Shown here: positions 16,522 to 25,394 of the stretch, piece after piece | Layout: every line of letters starts with the position of its first letter | Numbering within the stretch: the stretch's first letter is position 1 | DNA from: Bacteroidales bacterium | Lineage (GTDB): Bacteria > Bacteroidota > Bacteroidia > Bacteroidales > UBA932 | Length of the DNA: 64,000 nucleotides | Reading direction: 5' to 3' | Assembly (NCBI GenBank): GCA_017504965.1 | Contig: JAFVQD010000011.1 | Location: forward strand, 1 to 64,000 | Notes under the pieces: generated by a model | Told to the model about the DNA's origin: nothing | Database searches by the model: none | What the model saw: only the letters and a program-made list of their open reading frames with translations | Position numbers and translations under genes: made by a program

Positions 16522-18180
16522 ATGAAAAAAAATATATTCTTCGCGCTATTCAGCGCAATGCTTCTTCTGACTGCTTGTCAGCAACACGAAATCGACTCTC
16601 CGGCAGATCTTGGCGACGGCTTCACCCTGGTGGGCCACAGCGATGCCCAGACTAAAACTGCTTTCGGGACACCTGATGCAAGCACTATCCCTTTCCTATG
16701 GAGTGAGGGGGATATCATTTTTGTAAACGGAGTTGAAAGCAACCCCCTTTCTATTGGAGGTGCATCGGCAGAGTTTACTTTTTCTGGAGGATCGGTTAAT
16801 GAGGGTGATGATGTATACTACGGTTTGTTAGATGATGATGAAGTAATGGTTCTTCCTTACCAGGGGGGGGATCCGACAGACCTTGTAGGTGATTTCGGCC
16901 ACGCAAAAGTGGGACAATATAATACTTTTACCCTCCAGCACTATACTTCTTATCTTTGGCTGAACCCTTATAGCACCGAGGTTACAGGAGAGGGAAAAAA
17001 AGTGTCATCAGTTACCATTAAAGCAGCAAATAATATCGTCGGAAAATCCAAATTCGATGTTACAAACAAGAGTTTCGGCGTGATATCTTCTGCAATAGTA
17101 GATCCGGAAGCTCCTGAGCTTGCACAGACAAAAGAATTGCTGCTGGAGTTCTGGGGTGAGGGTGGAGCTGAACCCAAGGATCTCCCTACAGCTTCTTCGG
17201 ATGAGAATATATGGGCTATAGCTGTAGTATTCCCCGTTATTACCGGAGAGATAGAGGTTATATACAATTTCGAGGATGGTTCAATGGCATCCTATAACCA
17301 CTCAACCAAAACCCTTGAAGCTGGTAAAACTTACCGCATCTCTCAAGAAATCAATGCTGAAGATTTGTATACTTTGAAAACACTTACTTTTGAGGATGAT
17401 GATGCGGAATTTGCACAATATACATTGTCTTATTGTTCTGCTGATATCAGCACTTGGAGCGATTTGATTGACCAGACCCAATATTCAGGAGATATACTAT
17501 ATTCTGGCAGTCAAAGTGAAGGGGACTATTACAGCTGGACAGATGAGAACAATACATTTCTTGCGCACCATCTGCCATATAATTATGGTATGTATTGGTA
17601 TGCGGGTGGTGGACATGCCATTTCAAATTATGTCACCGGTGATTATGTAACCTATGGCAACTATCAATATCAGCTGACTGTCTATAATCCAAATGCAGGA
17701 GATGAAGTGGTCTCTGAAGGTGGCGGACATAATGGGTCGGATAATTTTTGTGTCCATTTCGGTTATATGGATGGTTCTGCATATAATTATACAGAAGAAC
17801 TCCCAAGTATCTATTTTGGGGATGGGACCCCGAGAGTCATTGACCATATGTGGGTGGCAAATACGGTATATGCTCTTAATTGTTTTGGCAACGGTAACTC
17901 TTTGACAGCAGCTATTCAGGAGGGTGATAAGGTTTATGTTACGGCTACTGGTTATGATGAGAATGATACACAAGTAGGACAGTGTACAATATATCTTGTC
18001 AATGGTCCGGATAATATAGTTGATAAATGGGTGAAGTGGGATTTGTCCTCTTTGGGCGAAGTAAGTCGTGTGGATTTCAATGTGCTTGGAACAAGTGATA
18101 ACGGATACGGCTTCTCTCAGCCCGCCTACTTCGCCTACGACGATGTGGCAGTCCGTTTCCCTATTGAACCTATTGAATAA
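16522..18180 (+). CDS. DUF4465-type lipoprotein, candidate BtuH-like B12-binding protein
   Basis: This is a 552-residue predicted surface lipoprotein with signal peptide and lipobox LLLTAC (Cys19). Residues about 40-275 resemble a fimbrillin-like beta-sandwich domain (SDAQTKTAFGTPD and later YNHSTKTLEAGKTYRI). Residues about 285-548 look like DUF4465: TFEDDDAEFAQYTLSY, the aromatic-rich middle (YNYGMYWYAGG), then DNFCVHFGYMDGSAYN and VDFNVLGTSDNGYGFSQPAYFAYDDV. Proteins of this kind occur in Bacteroides cobalamin loci, and BtuH proteins there bind B12 at the cell surface. My recollection that BtuH carries DUF4465 should be confirmed. The riboswitch upstream and BtuG/BtuB downstream support a role in B12 capture. 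The fusion to a fimbrillin-like N-terminus is unusual. Confidence 0.75.
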   Translation: MKKNIFFALFSAMLLLTACQQHEIDSPADLGDGFTLVGHSDAQTKTAFGTPDASTIPFLWSEGDIIFVNGVESNPLSIGGASAEFTFSGGSVNEGDDVYYGLLDDDEVMVLPYQGGDPTDLVGDFGHAKVGQYNTFTLQHYTSYLWLNPYSTEVTGEGKKVSSVTIKAANNIVGKSKFDVTNKSFGVISSAIVDPEAPELAQTKELLLEFWGEGGAEPKDLPTASSDENIWAIAVVFPVITGEIEVIYNFEDGSMASYNHSTKTLEAGKTYRISQEINAEDLYTLKTLTFEDDDAEFAQYTLSYCSADISTWSDLIDQTQYSGDILYSGSQSEGDYYSWTDENNTFLAHHLPYNYGMYWYAGGGHAISNYVTGDYVTYGNYQYQLTVYNPNAGDEVVSEGGGHNGSDNFCVHFGYMDGSAYNYTEELPSIYFGDGTPRVIDHMWVANTVYALNCFGNGNSLTAAIQEGDKVYVTATGYDENDTQVGQCTIYLVNGPDNIVDKWVKWDLSSLGEVSRVDFNVLGTSDNGYGFSQPAYFAYDDVAVRFPIEPIE

Positions 18181-18202
18181 GTGATCAATTTTCATTAGAT
18201 AG

Positions 18203-19969
18203 ATGAATTTATTTAGGTTTTTCAAATTATTATTAATGAGTGTGGCGGTAGTGGTGTTTGCCCCCTCCTGTAATAGGAGTGGGGTGATCACTGCCCCGAA
18301 CATTATTCTGGACAGCGAGACCGGTATCTATACGATAAAGAGTGGTAGGGAGCTGGTAATCGCACCGGAGTATGAGTCGGCCGAGGAGGCTGACTTCAAA
18401 TGGACCCTTTCGGGGGAGGTGATAGGGACCTCACCCTCTCTCCATTTTATGAGAGAGGAGGCGGGTCAGTATTTCATAACCCTTACAGTGACCAATGAGG
18501 TGGGTCAGGATCTGGAGGAGATCCGTATAGATGTTATCGATCTGGAGATCCCCTATGTCTCTATCTCAGGAGATAAGTCGCTCCTTGTCACACAAGGGAC
18601 TGTGGTCGATTTTGCAGCCACAGTGAGGGAGAATACCCTTGAGACCAAACTGGTGTGGAGTTGCAACGGGATACAGGTCTCAAATGACACTACCTATAGA
18701 TTTACCGCACAGGAGTGTGGCGAATACTCGATAGTCGCTACTGCTGCCAATGAAGACGGCACCTCTTCAGATGAGGTGAAGGTGCAGGTGGTGGATCCCT
18801 CTGATATCCCATTTGAGTGGGAGTTTTCGTCCGTGGAACTCCATACTGTGGAGCAGAGGAGGATGTTGATCTCCCCTGTCAAAGTGGGAGATACCACCGG
18901 GGTAGAGTTTCTCTGGTTCCAAGGTGGGCAGGATGCTCCCCAAAAAGGTACCCAGTCATATATATTCTCAGCAGGTGATGCCGGTGATTATACAGTAGTG
19001 GGTAGTGCCTCTTTCTATAAAGGTGAGCAGAGGATTACCCTTCAGAGGGAGTTTAAGGTAACAGTATTTGCTGAGGGTGCCCATTATAGAGCAGCTACAG
19101 GGAGCTCATCTGCGGATTGGAATAGGGTATATGAGTACACCCCTGCTCCAGGTCAGTTTATCAATGAAACCAGGACTGGTGGCTTTAATGGTACACAGAC
19201 CACCCCTGAAGCGGCTATTGCATACGCAGAAGCGAGAATGTCTGAAACCAATAAAAAAGGTGAGCCATCTCCAAACTTTGTCTCGCTTGGAGGATTTGGA
19301 GGCTATATTGTAGTGGGTTTTGACCATAGTATAGACAATTCAGGTGACTATGATCTCGGTATACTCGGCAATTCATTCAGCGGTTCATCAGAACCGGGTA
19401 TAGTATGGGTGATGCAGGATGAGAATGGGAACGGCCTCCCCGATGACACCTGGTATGAGCTTGCCGGCTCGGAGACAGGAAAAGAGGAGACTGTTCAGAA
19501 CTACGAGGTGACATACTACCGCCCGACTGCCCCTATGATGCCTGTGCAGTGGAAAGATAATCTTGGAAACAGTGGCGAGATAGATTATCTGAAGCAGTTC
19601 CACAGACAGGACTATTATTACCCACTATGGGTCGAATCGGACAGTTATACCCTGAAAGGGACCTGCCTGAGTGCCCGAAATTATGATGCCTCAGGCAATG
19701 GGTCATATTGGGTCAATGTGGAGTATGACTGGGGTTATGTGGACAACTTTAGCCCTGTAGACCGTCTTACAGATGGTGCCAATGCTGGTGCAGCAGCCAA
19801 TGCAAACCACTTCAAGATATCACACGCCATCGATTTCGAGTGCCAGCCTGTAAATCTTGACTTCATCGACTTCGTGAAGGTGCAGGTGGGGGTGAATGCC
19901 AAGAGCGGTTGGCTGGGTGAGGTCTCAACTGAGGTTTTCGGATTTTACGATTACAATATGAAAAAGTAA
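18203..19969 (+). CDS. Ig/PKD-domain surface lipoprotein of the cobalamin locus
   Basis: This 588-residue protein has a signal peptide and lipobox ending FAPSC (Cys23). Residues about 45-290 contain three Ig/PKD-like repeats, each with a W-x-x-x-G core and a closing Y-x-(I/V)-x-x-x-A strand (for example GEYSIVATAANEDG and GDYTVVGSASF). The remaining 290 residues form a separate domain with NSGDYDLGILGNSF, DENGNGLPDDTWYELAGSE and DFVKVQVGVNAKSGWLGE, a pattern seen in Bacteroidales 'cell surface protein' entries next to BtuG/BtuB. Acidic loops (DENGNGLPDD) may bind calcium. It lies 22 bases after the DUF4465 gene and 7 bases before the BtuG-like gene. A role as an accessory cobalamin-binding or scaffolding protein is inferred only from context. 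Confidence 0.7.
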   Translation: MNLFRFFKLLLMSVAVVVFAPSCNRSGVITAPNIILDSETGIYTIKSGRELVIAPEYESAEEADFKWTLSGEVIGTSPSLHFMREEAGQYFITLTVTNEVGQDLEEIRIDVIDLEIPYVSISGDKSLLVTQGTVVDFAATVRENTLETKLVWSCNGIQVSNDTTYRFTAQECGEYSIVATAANEDGTSSDEVKVQVVDPSDIPFEWEFSSVELHTVEQRRMLISPVKVGDTTGVEFLWFQGGQDAPQKGTQSYIFSAGDAGDYTVVGSASFYKGEQRITLQREFKVTVFAEGAHYRAATGSSSADWNRVYEYTPAPGQFINETRTGGFNGTQTTPEAAIAYAEARMSETNKKGEPSPNFVSLGGFGGYIVVGFDHSIDNSGDYDLGILGNSFSGSSEPGIVWVMQDENGNGLPDDTWYELAGSETGKEETVQNYEVTYYRPTAPMMPVQWKDNLGNSGEIDYLKQFHRQDYYYPLWVESDSYTLKGTCLSARNYDASGNGSYWVNVEYDWGYVDNFSPVDRLTDGANAGAAANANHFKISHAIDFECQPVNLDFIDFVKVQVGVNAKSGWLGEVSTEVFGFYDYNMKK

Positions 19970-19976
19970 TTCATAG

Positions 19977-21047
19977 ATGTTAAAACTGTTTGTTAGATTA
20001 TTTTTTTTGGGTCTGCTCCTGCTTCATACTTCGTGTATGAAGTGGGAGTATGGTCTTGAAGAGGAGTTCGATACTTCGGCCTCCGGTGAAGGGCTTTTTA
20101 TCTGTAATGAGGGGAACTTCCAGTATGGGAATGCCACCCTTTCTTACTATGATCCGGCTACCAAACAGGTCCAGAATGAGATTTTCTACCGGGCAAATGC
20201 GATGAAGCTCGGAGATGTCTGCCAGAGTATGATTATCCGTGATGGGGTAGGTTGGGTGGTGGTAAACAACTCCCATGTGGTATTCGCTATAGATATCAAC
20301 ACCTTCAAGGAGGTGGGGCGTATAACAAACTTGACATCACCCCGTTATATCCATTTTATCTCAGACGAGAAGGCCTATATCACCCAGATATGGGACAATC
20401 GAATTTTTATCGTAAATCCCAAACGCTACGAGATTACAGGATATATCGAGGTTCCTGATATGACTATGGAGAGCGGTTCGACAGAGCAGATGGTGCAGTA
20501 TGGGAAGTATCTCTATGTGAACTGCTGGTCCTATCAGAACCGCATCCTGAAAATAGATACAGAGACCGATCAGGTGGTCGATGAACTGGTGGTGGGGATT
20601 CAGCCTACATCTTTGGTTATGGACTGTAACAACAAACTCTGGACAGTTACCGACGGTGGCTACGAAGGGTCCCCTTATGGACACGAAGCACCTTCGCTCT
20701 ATCGTATTGATGCGGAAACCTTCACCATCGAAAAGCAGTTTAAGTTCGAGTTTGGAGATGCACCATCTGAGGTGCAACTTAATGGCACTAAAGATAAACT
20801 TTACTGGATCAATGAGGATATTTGGGAGATGGATGTCACTGCAGACCGGGTCCCTGTCCGCCCTTTCCTCCCCTATGACAATACTATTTACTATGGCCTA
20901 ACCGTCTGCCCCCGTACCGGTGATGTCTATATTGCAGATGCTATCGATTATGTGCAGCAGGGGATGGTCTACAGGTATTCTTCATCGGGAGAGTTGATTG
21001 ATGAATTTTATGTGGGGGTTATCCCAGGGGCATTTTGCTGGAAATAA
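19977..21047 (+). CDS. btuG: BtuG-like surface beta-propeller lipoprotein (DUF5074/YncE type)
   Basis: BtuG is an outer-surface lipoprotein that binds cobalamin very tightly and passes it to BtuB. This 356-residue protein has lipobox LLHTSC (Cys20) and a mature part made of repeated four-stranded blades typical of a seven-bladed propeller. It opens with GLFICNEGNFQYGNATLSYYD near 39-59, the usual start of this family, and continues with VGWVVVNNSHVVFAID, DNRIFIVNPKRYEITGYI, KLYWINEDIWEM and GDVYIADAIDYVQQGMVYR. It lies 7 bases after the Ig/PKD lipoprotein and 15 bases before the btuB-like receptor, the arrangement known from Bacteroides. The family assignment is good; B12 binding is inferred from family and riboswitch context. 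Confidence 0.85.
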   Translation: MLKLFVRLFFLGLLLLHTSCMKWEYGLEEEFDTSASGEGLFICNEGNFQYGNATLSYYDPATKQVQNEIFYRANAMKLGDVCQSMIIRDGVGWVVVNNSHVVFAIDINTFKEVGRITNLTSPRYIHFISDEKAYITQIWDNRIFIVNPKRYEITGYIEVPDMTMESGSTEQMVQYGKYLYVNCWSYQNRILKIDTETDQVVDELVVGIQPTSLVMDCNNKLWTVTDGGYEGSPYGHEAPSLYRIDAETFTIEKQFKFEFGDAPSEVQLNGTKDKLYWINEDIWEMDVTADRVPVRPFLPYDNTIYYGLTVCPRTGDVYIADAIDYVQQGMVYRYSSSGELIDEFYVGVIPGAFCWK

Positions 21048-21062
21048 GGGAGAAATATTGTT

Positions 21063-23093
21063 ATGAAAAAATATCTTTTGTTATTGCCTTTGGCAATTTT
21101 TTTTACCTCTTTCGCCAATGGTCAGGGGAAGGTTAACAATATCCCACCGGCAGTGGTCTATGGGGAGCGTACTATGAAAGAGATAGGGGTGCAGCAGACA
21201 AAGCTCGATTCGCTGCAGCTGAAGGAGAATATCGCCCTTTCGATGGCAGATGTCCTCACATTCAACTCCTCCATTTTCGTAAAGAACTATGGGCGTGCCA
21301 CCCTCTCCACCGTGGCGTTCAGAGGCACCTCCCCATCCCATACACAGGTGTCATGGAACGGGATGAAGATCAATAATCCTATGCTTGGCATGACCGACTT
21401 CTCGATGATCCCTTCATATTTTATCGATGACGCCTCACTCCTTCACGGTACATCTTCGGTCAATGAGACAGGTGGAGGCCTCGGTGGGGCAGTGAAACTC
21501 TCATCACGCCCTGCTCAGAATGAGGGCTTCGGTCTGCAATATGTGCAAGGGGTGGGCTCCTTCAAGACATTTGACGAGTTTCTCCGTCTAACCTGGGGTG
21601 ATGAACATTGGCAGACCTCTACCCGTGCTGTCTACTCCTCTTCTCCGAACGAGTTCGAGTACCGCAATCACGACAAGAAGGTAAATGTCTACGATGAGGA
21701 TATGAACATCATTGACCAGTATTGCCCCATAGAGAAGAACAAGAGCGGATCCTTCAAGGACCTCCACCTTCTTCAAGAGGTTTACTACAATACCGGTCGA
21801 GGGGACCGCTTCGGACTCAATGGGTGGTATATAAATTCAAACAGGGAGCTCCCTATGCTCACTGTGGACCACGGGGAGGATACCGATTTTGAGAACCGGC
21901 AGAGGGAGCATACATTCAGAGGGGTCATCTCCTGGGATCATCTCGATGACGGATGGAAAATGGGTGCAAAAGGGGGGTATATCTATACCTGGATGGCGTA
22001 CGACTACAAGAGAGATGTCGGCAACGGGAATATGGCACATATGACCCAGTCCCGAAGCGAGATAAACACCATATACGGCCAGGCAGACGGTGAGTATTAC
22101 ATAGATAAGGAGTGGCTCTTTACTGCCAGTCTCTCAGCCCATCAGCACTTTGTGGAGAGCCGTGACAAAAATATCATACGTCAGGATGGAAACAAGGCTG
22201 TGGTTGGCTACAAGCAGGCCCGTATAGAGCTTTCGGGTTCGGTCTCTGCCAAATGGAGACCCTCAGACAGATTTGGAGTATCGGCAGTAATAAGAGAAGA
22301 GCTCTGCGGAACTGAATGGACACCGGTCATTCCAGCCCTCTTTCTTGATGGAGTAATCTCCAAAAAGGGAAATATTATCGCCAAGACCTCTGTCTCAAGA
22401 AACTATAGATTCCCTACTCTGAATGACCTCTATTTCCTCCCCGGTGGAAATCCGGACCTTAAGAAGGAGAGTGGCTGGACCTATGATGCGGGGATTTCAT
22501 TTTCAGTGGGTAGGGAGGGGGTATATACCCTCTCAGGCTCTGCCAACTGGTTTGATTCGTATGTGAAAGACTGGATTATATGGCTTCCTACCCCAAAAGG
22601 GTTCTTCTCTCCGGACAACATAAAAGATGTCCATGCTTATGGTATCGAGTTGCAGGGTGACCTTTCGGTGGCATTGGCCCCGGAGTGGAGCCTGAAGATG
22701 GATGGTAATTTCTCCTGGACCCCATCGATTAATGTCGGTGAGCCCAGAACACCCGCAGACCAGTCGGTGGGAAAACAGCTCCCCTATGTCCCTGAGTTAT
22801 CATCAACTGTCACAGGCACCATCAGCTGGAGAAGCTGGTCATTCCTCTACAAATGGTGCTACTACAGTGAGAGGTACACAATGTCAAGCAATGATGTTAC
22901 ATTGACAGGCAAATTGCCCCCATATTTTATGAGCAATATTACCCTGGAGAAAGTACTTTCGTTCAAGTGGGCAGATATCTCACTCAAGGGTATTGTCAAT
23001 AACCTTTTCGATGAGGAGTACCTCTCGGTCCTCTCGAGACCGATGCCGGGTATAAACTTTGAGATTTTTGTAGGGATTACCCCTAAATTCTAA
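21063..23093 (+). CDS. btuB: BtuB-type TonB-dependent cobalamin receptor
   Basis: This is a 676-residue outer-membrane receptor that should import cobalamin using TonB energy. It has a Sec signal peptide (about 20 residues), a plug domain with IALSMADVLTFNSSIFVKNY near 57-76, the conserved STVAFRGTSPSHTQVSWNG near 82-100 and GGGLGGAVKLSSRP near 136-149. A beta-barrel rich in alternating aromatic residues follows, ending with a terminal Phe (VGITPKF), typical of outer-membrane insertion signals. There is no N-terminal carboxypeptidase-like extension, so it is not SusC-type. It is the last gene of the riboswitch-led locus; no BtuFCD inner-membrane transporter follows. It converges with the esterase gene with a 16-base gap and no clear terminator. 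Confidence 0.9.
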   Translation: MKKYLLLLPLAIFFTSFANGQGKVNNIPPAVVYGERTMKEIGVQQTKLDSLQLKENIALSMADVLTFNSSIFVKNYGRATLSTVAFRGTSPSHTQVSWNGMKINNPMLGMTDFSMIPSYFIDDASLLHGTSSVNETGGGLGGAVKLSSRPAQNEGFGLQYVQGVGSFKTFDEFLRLTWGDEHWQTSTRAVYSSSPNEFEYRNHDKKVNVYDEDMNIIDQYCPIEKNKSGSFKDLHLLQEVYYNTGRGDRFGLNGWYINSNRELPMLTVDHGEDTDFENRQREHTFRGVISWDHLDDGWKMGAKGGYIYTWMAYDYKRDVGNGNMAHMTQSRSEINTIYGQADGEYYIDKEWLFTASLSAHQHFVESRDKNIIRQDGNKAVVGYKQARIELSGSVSAKWRPSDRFGVSAVIREELCGTEWTPVIPALFLDGVISKKGNIIAKTSVSRNYRFPTLNDLYFLPGGNPDLKKESGWTYDAGISFSVGREGVYTLSGSANWFDSYVKDWIIWLPTPKGFFSPDNIKDVHAYGIELQGDLSVALAPEWSLKMDGNFSWTPSINVGEPRTPADQSVGKQLPYVPELSSTVTGTISWRSWSFLYKWCYYSERYTMSSNDVTLTGKLPPYFMSNITLEKVLSFKWADISLKGIVNNLFDEEYLSVLSRPMPGINFEIFVGITPKF

Positions 23094-23109
23094 TCCCTTG
23101 CAGGAGTTG

Positions 23110-23826
23110 TTATTTTGTGTGTGCGAAGAATTCTTTCAAGAGTTCCGGAGTACACTCTATAGCGTCACCACCGTGCTTTTGGTCGGGACAGTATTTATAT
23201 TTGATGTCTATACCTTGCTTCACAAGTTCATCCACTCGTGCAGTGCAGTCGCCTTCGCTTGCTGTACTGAAAAAATACACCGGAATGCTCACCGGTCTGG
23301 GGCTTGAGCACGACATTGATATTGCCGCGGCAAATACATCGGGGTGCATCTCGGCATAATCCCAAGCACCACGACCACCGTCAGATGATCCTGTTACGTA
23401 AATTCTGTTGGTGTCAATAAGTCCCTTGTCAGCATAATCATCGATGATGTGCTTCACATCATCATAGCAATCTATCCATTTGATGGTTTCCTCTAAGTTT
23501 GCCTTATAGCACACAGGGAACAGAGCGATCGCCTTGGTCCCGCTATCTTTCAAGTATTGCAGAATATATTCGTCGGCATCACAACAATCGAAATGATTTG
23601 GGTGATAGAACATATCGTGTTTTGGACGATCATGCACCCCACCATGAAGCCACAGCCATAAAATAGCTTTACCCGGCTTGTCAGCATTGACATACACTAC
23701 TTTGCAAGGTAAGTTATAAGTAAATTCTCCTTCAGGCAAAATCACTTCACTTTCTTTCTCATTACATTTGTTGTTGCCACACGCCGCCAATAGCAACGCC
23801 GCAGCTACCAAATAAAGATACCTCAT
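23110..23826 (-). CDS. Exported alpha/beta-hydrolase (esterase/PHB depolymerase-like) lipoprotein
   Basis: The start at 23826 gives MRYLYLVAAALLLAACGNN, a clean lipoprotein signal with Cys16; a longer frame to 23868 adds 14 residues and spoils the signal. The 238-residue protein has an alpha/beta-hydrolase fold: an oxyanion-hole-like LWLWLHGGVHD near 59-69, the nucleophile elbow GSSDGGRGAW near 145-154, and a late His in DQKHGGDAIE near 213-222 as the likely catalytic His. It resembles the esterase_phb/dienelactone-like group of secreted esterases. The substrate is unknown. It is single, with a terminator-like hairpin upstream at 23909-23938 separating it from the toxin-antitoxin pair, and it converges with btuB. 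Confidence 0.75.
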   Translation of the reverse strand: MRYLYLVAAALLLAACGNNKCNEKESEVILPEGEFTYNLPCKVVYVNADKPGKAILWLWLHGGVHDRPKHDMFYHPNHFDCCDADEYILQYLKDSGTKAIALFPVCYKANLEETIKWIDCYDDVKHIIDDYADKGLIDTNRIYVTGSSDGGRGAWDYAEMHPDVFAAAISMSCSSPRPVSIPVYFFSTASEGDCTARVDELVKQGIDIKYKYCPDQKHGGDAIECTPELLKEFFAHTK

Positions 23827-23908
23827 AATATTCTCGCAAGTTTTAGATAATTTGAGTAAAGTTAACAAATCCCATACATAAATGTAGAATTATTTAAATC
23901 TTTTGACG

Positions 23909-23938
23909 AAAAATGGGACCCTTTTGAGGCCCCATTTT
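23909..23938. terminator. Bidirectional-type hairpin downstream of the toxin-antitoxin pair
   Basis: AAAATGGG (23910-23917) pairs with CCCATTTT (23931-23938) around a 13-base loop. Both flanks give T runs in the respective direction. It lies 31 bases after the stop of the 51-residue ORF on the minus strand. Confidence 0.65.
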
Positions 23939-23969
23939 CATCGGTTCACGTAGCAGAGTGAAACGAATT

Positions 23970-24125
23970 TTAGATTTCGGTAGCTTTTACAGTAATCACG
24001 TGTCCCTTGTCGGCGATAGCCAACTCGGAGTCTTCCTTTTTCTTTTCCTGAACAAGTTTCTGGAAAGAACGGTTAAGACCATCGACGATGTTGTCTCTAA
24101 GCTCCCGTGATTCTAGTTCGCTCAT
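23970..24125 (-). CDS. 51-residue putative antitoxin overlapping the zeta-like toxin gene
   Basis: An ATG at 24125 opens a 51-codon frame ending in TAA at 23972-23970. It overlaps the last 29 bases of the toxin gene in a different frame. The peptide begins MSELESRELRDNIVDGL, has a helical charged middle (SFQKLVQEKKKEDS) and ends ELAIADKGHVITVKATEI. A long helix followed by a small beta-like tail is common among small partners of COG4185/zeta-type ATPases. There is no membrane segment. Most described systems place the antitoxin before the toxin; here it follows. The TA role is inferred from position, overlap and size. Confidence 0.6.
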   Translation of the reverse strand: MSELESRELRDNIVDGLNRSFQKLVQEKKKEDSELAIADKGHVITVKATEI

Positions 24126-24684
24126 AATTAATTAATTGGTTAAATAAGGTTTTATGGTGTATTTTAGTTGTAATATCTTTACCACCTTCGCCTATGATCA
24201 TCGGAGTATTCGAGTTATCTATAATAATCCAATAGTCACATATCGGCAAATAGAGTGAAAAGAGATGTCTTATCCCTATATCATACCTTCTGCGAATCTT
24301 ATCCTCGCTAACATTATGTCCACCTGACTGAACTCGAAGTCTTACCCTCTCGACAGCAAGTGATGGCATATTAAGCCAAAAGAACAATATAGTGACCACA
24401 TATCCCCGCTCTTGTGCCTCTTTAATCATCTTGGCGTGGGTTCTGGTAGCTAATGTAGTCTCAATAGCAAAATCCTTACCAGCCTCCATCAGTTCGGCCA
24501 CCCTCTCCAGCAGTATCCTTCCGGCTGCTACAGCAGCTTTCTCAGGTGCAAATGGGGAGAGCCCCTTCGCGATGATATCTGCGTTCACAAATTCATGGCA
24601 GTTCAGTATCTCCGGCAAAATGTTGAAGGAAGCAGTGGTTTTCCCTGCTCCATTACAACCGGCTATAATGAACAACTTTGGCAT
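24097..24684 (-). CDS. Zeta-toxin-like P-loop kinase (COG4185 type)
   Basis: The start at 24684 (MPKLFIIAGCNGAGKTT) is chosen over 24726 because the Walker A loop normally lies about 10 residues from the N-terminus and the longer frame would overlap the upstream gene. The 195-residue protein has Walker A GCNGAGKTT at 9-17, an acidic catalytic region FVNADIIAKGLSPF near 32-45, IETTLATRTHAKMI near 76-89 and the arginine-rich RIRRRYD-like lid KIRRRYDIGIRHLFSLYLP near 130-148. Zeta toxins phosphorylate UDP-activated sugars; relatives in COG4185 are less well characterised. It lies 16 bases after the TIGR02757 gene and overlaps the small ORF downstream. Confidence in the fold is high, in toxicity moderate. 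Confidence 0.8.
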   Translation of the reverse strand: MPKLFIIAGCNGAGKTTASFNILPEILNCHEFVNADIIAKGLSPFAPEKAAVAAGRILLERVAELMEAGKDFAIETTLATRTHAKMIKEAQERGYVVTILFFWLNMPSLAVERVRLRVQSGGHNVSEDKIRRRYDIGIRHLFSLYLPICDYWIIIDNSNTPMIIGEGGKDITTKIHHKTLFNQLINYERTRITGA

Positions 24685-24700
24685 AAAGATAGTGAAAATA

Positions 24701-25387
24701 TTACATATCGTAAACAAAAAGTGCAAAATCTCCCATCAGCGGATCGTCAGGAAAGACTTGGAGGAGATATTCCGTAATCTCCAGTGCCGCTTTATAGTCA
24801 GGGCTTTTACGTGTGGTAATCCCCAGTTTGACAGCACTATGGAACACGTGGACATCGAGAGGGATAATCAGTTCAGAGGGGGAGATGTTCTTCCATATCC
24901 CCAGATCTATGGGGCCGGATGTGCGTACCATCCACCTCCGAAGCATATGTATCTTCTTATTGGTGGCTTTAAGATCTGACTTCTGACCGTAGATATCTGT
25001 CCTCATCTGGTCGGGCGATAGAATCTCAAGTGTGTGATTTGCCTGGTAGAATGTGCGGAGTCTTCCGCATATCTGTGCAAAGTCGCACCATTTGATGGTT
25101 CTGTGGAGAGATTTGTCATCTGACTTGTACTCTCCCCGAAGGACATATTCATACGGCTTCCAATCCATCTCGTCGAATGCCCTGTGGCAGTCTCTGACTA
25201 TCATTTCCCTCCTTCCCCAAGCCAGATGGGCAGATATCACTGCAGATATCTCCACATCCTGAAGGGTCGCCTGACCCTCTCTGTATAGCTTGGAGAAATG
25301 TTTGGGAAATATGATAGGATCTTGGACGAAATACTTCTCGTCCTGGTATTTCAATGCCAGTTCACGAAGTAATTCCGCTCTCTCCAT
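24701..25387 (-). CDS. TIGR02757 (DUF2400) family protein
   Basis: This 228-residue protein is assigned to the conserved TIGR02757 family, whose function is not established. The start MERAELLRELALKYQ at 25387 avoids overlap with the V-ATPase K gene, whose stop is 7 bases upstream; a frame start at 25426 would overlap it. Recognisable blocks are DPIIFPKHF, the ISAHLAWGRREMI helix near 50-62, and the C-terminal IPLDVHVFHSAVKLGI and DDPLMGDFALFV. The DVHVFH and AWGRR motifs recall HhH-GPD-type DNA glycosylase folds, but this is a suggestion only. It follows the V-ATPase operon on the same strand and precedes the toxin gene. Confidence 0.8.
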   Translation of the reverse strand: MERAELLRELALKYQDEKYFVQDPIIFPKHFSKLYREGQATLQDVEISAVISAHLAWGRREMIVRDCHRAFDEMDWKPYEYVLRGEYKSDDKSLHRTIKWCDFAQICGRLRTFYQANHTLEILSPDQMRTDIYGQKSDLKATNKKIHMLRRWMVRTSGPIDLGIWKNISPSELIIPLDVHVFHSAVKLGITTRKSPDYKAALEITEYLLQVFPDDPLMGDFALFVYDM

Positions 25388-25394
25388 AGTCTGA

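Noticed and set aside
17623-18303. 226-codon minus-strand frame opposite the DUF4465 gene
   Set aside because: It is rich in Ile, Thr and Cys as a mirror of the real frame, and overlaps two consecutive plus-strand genes.
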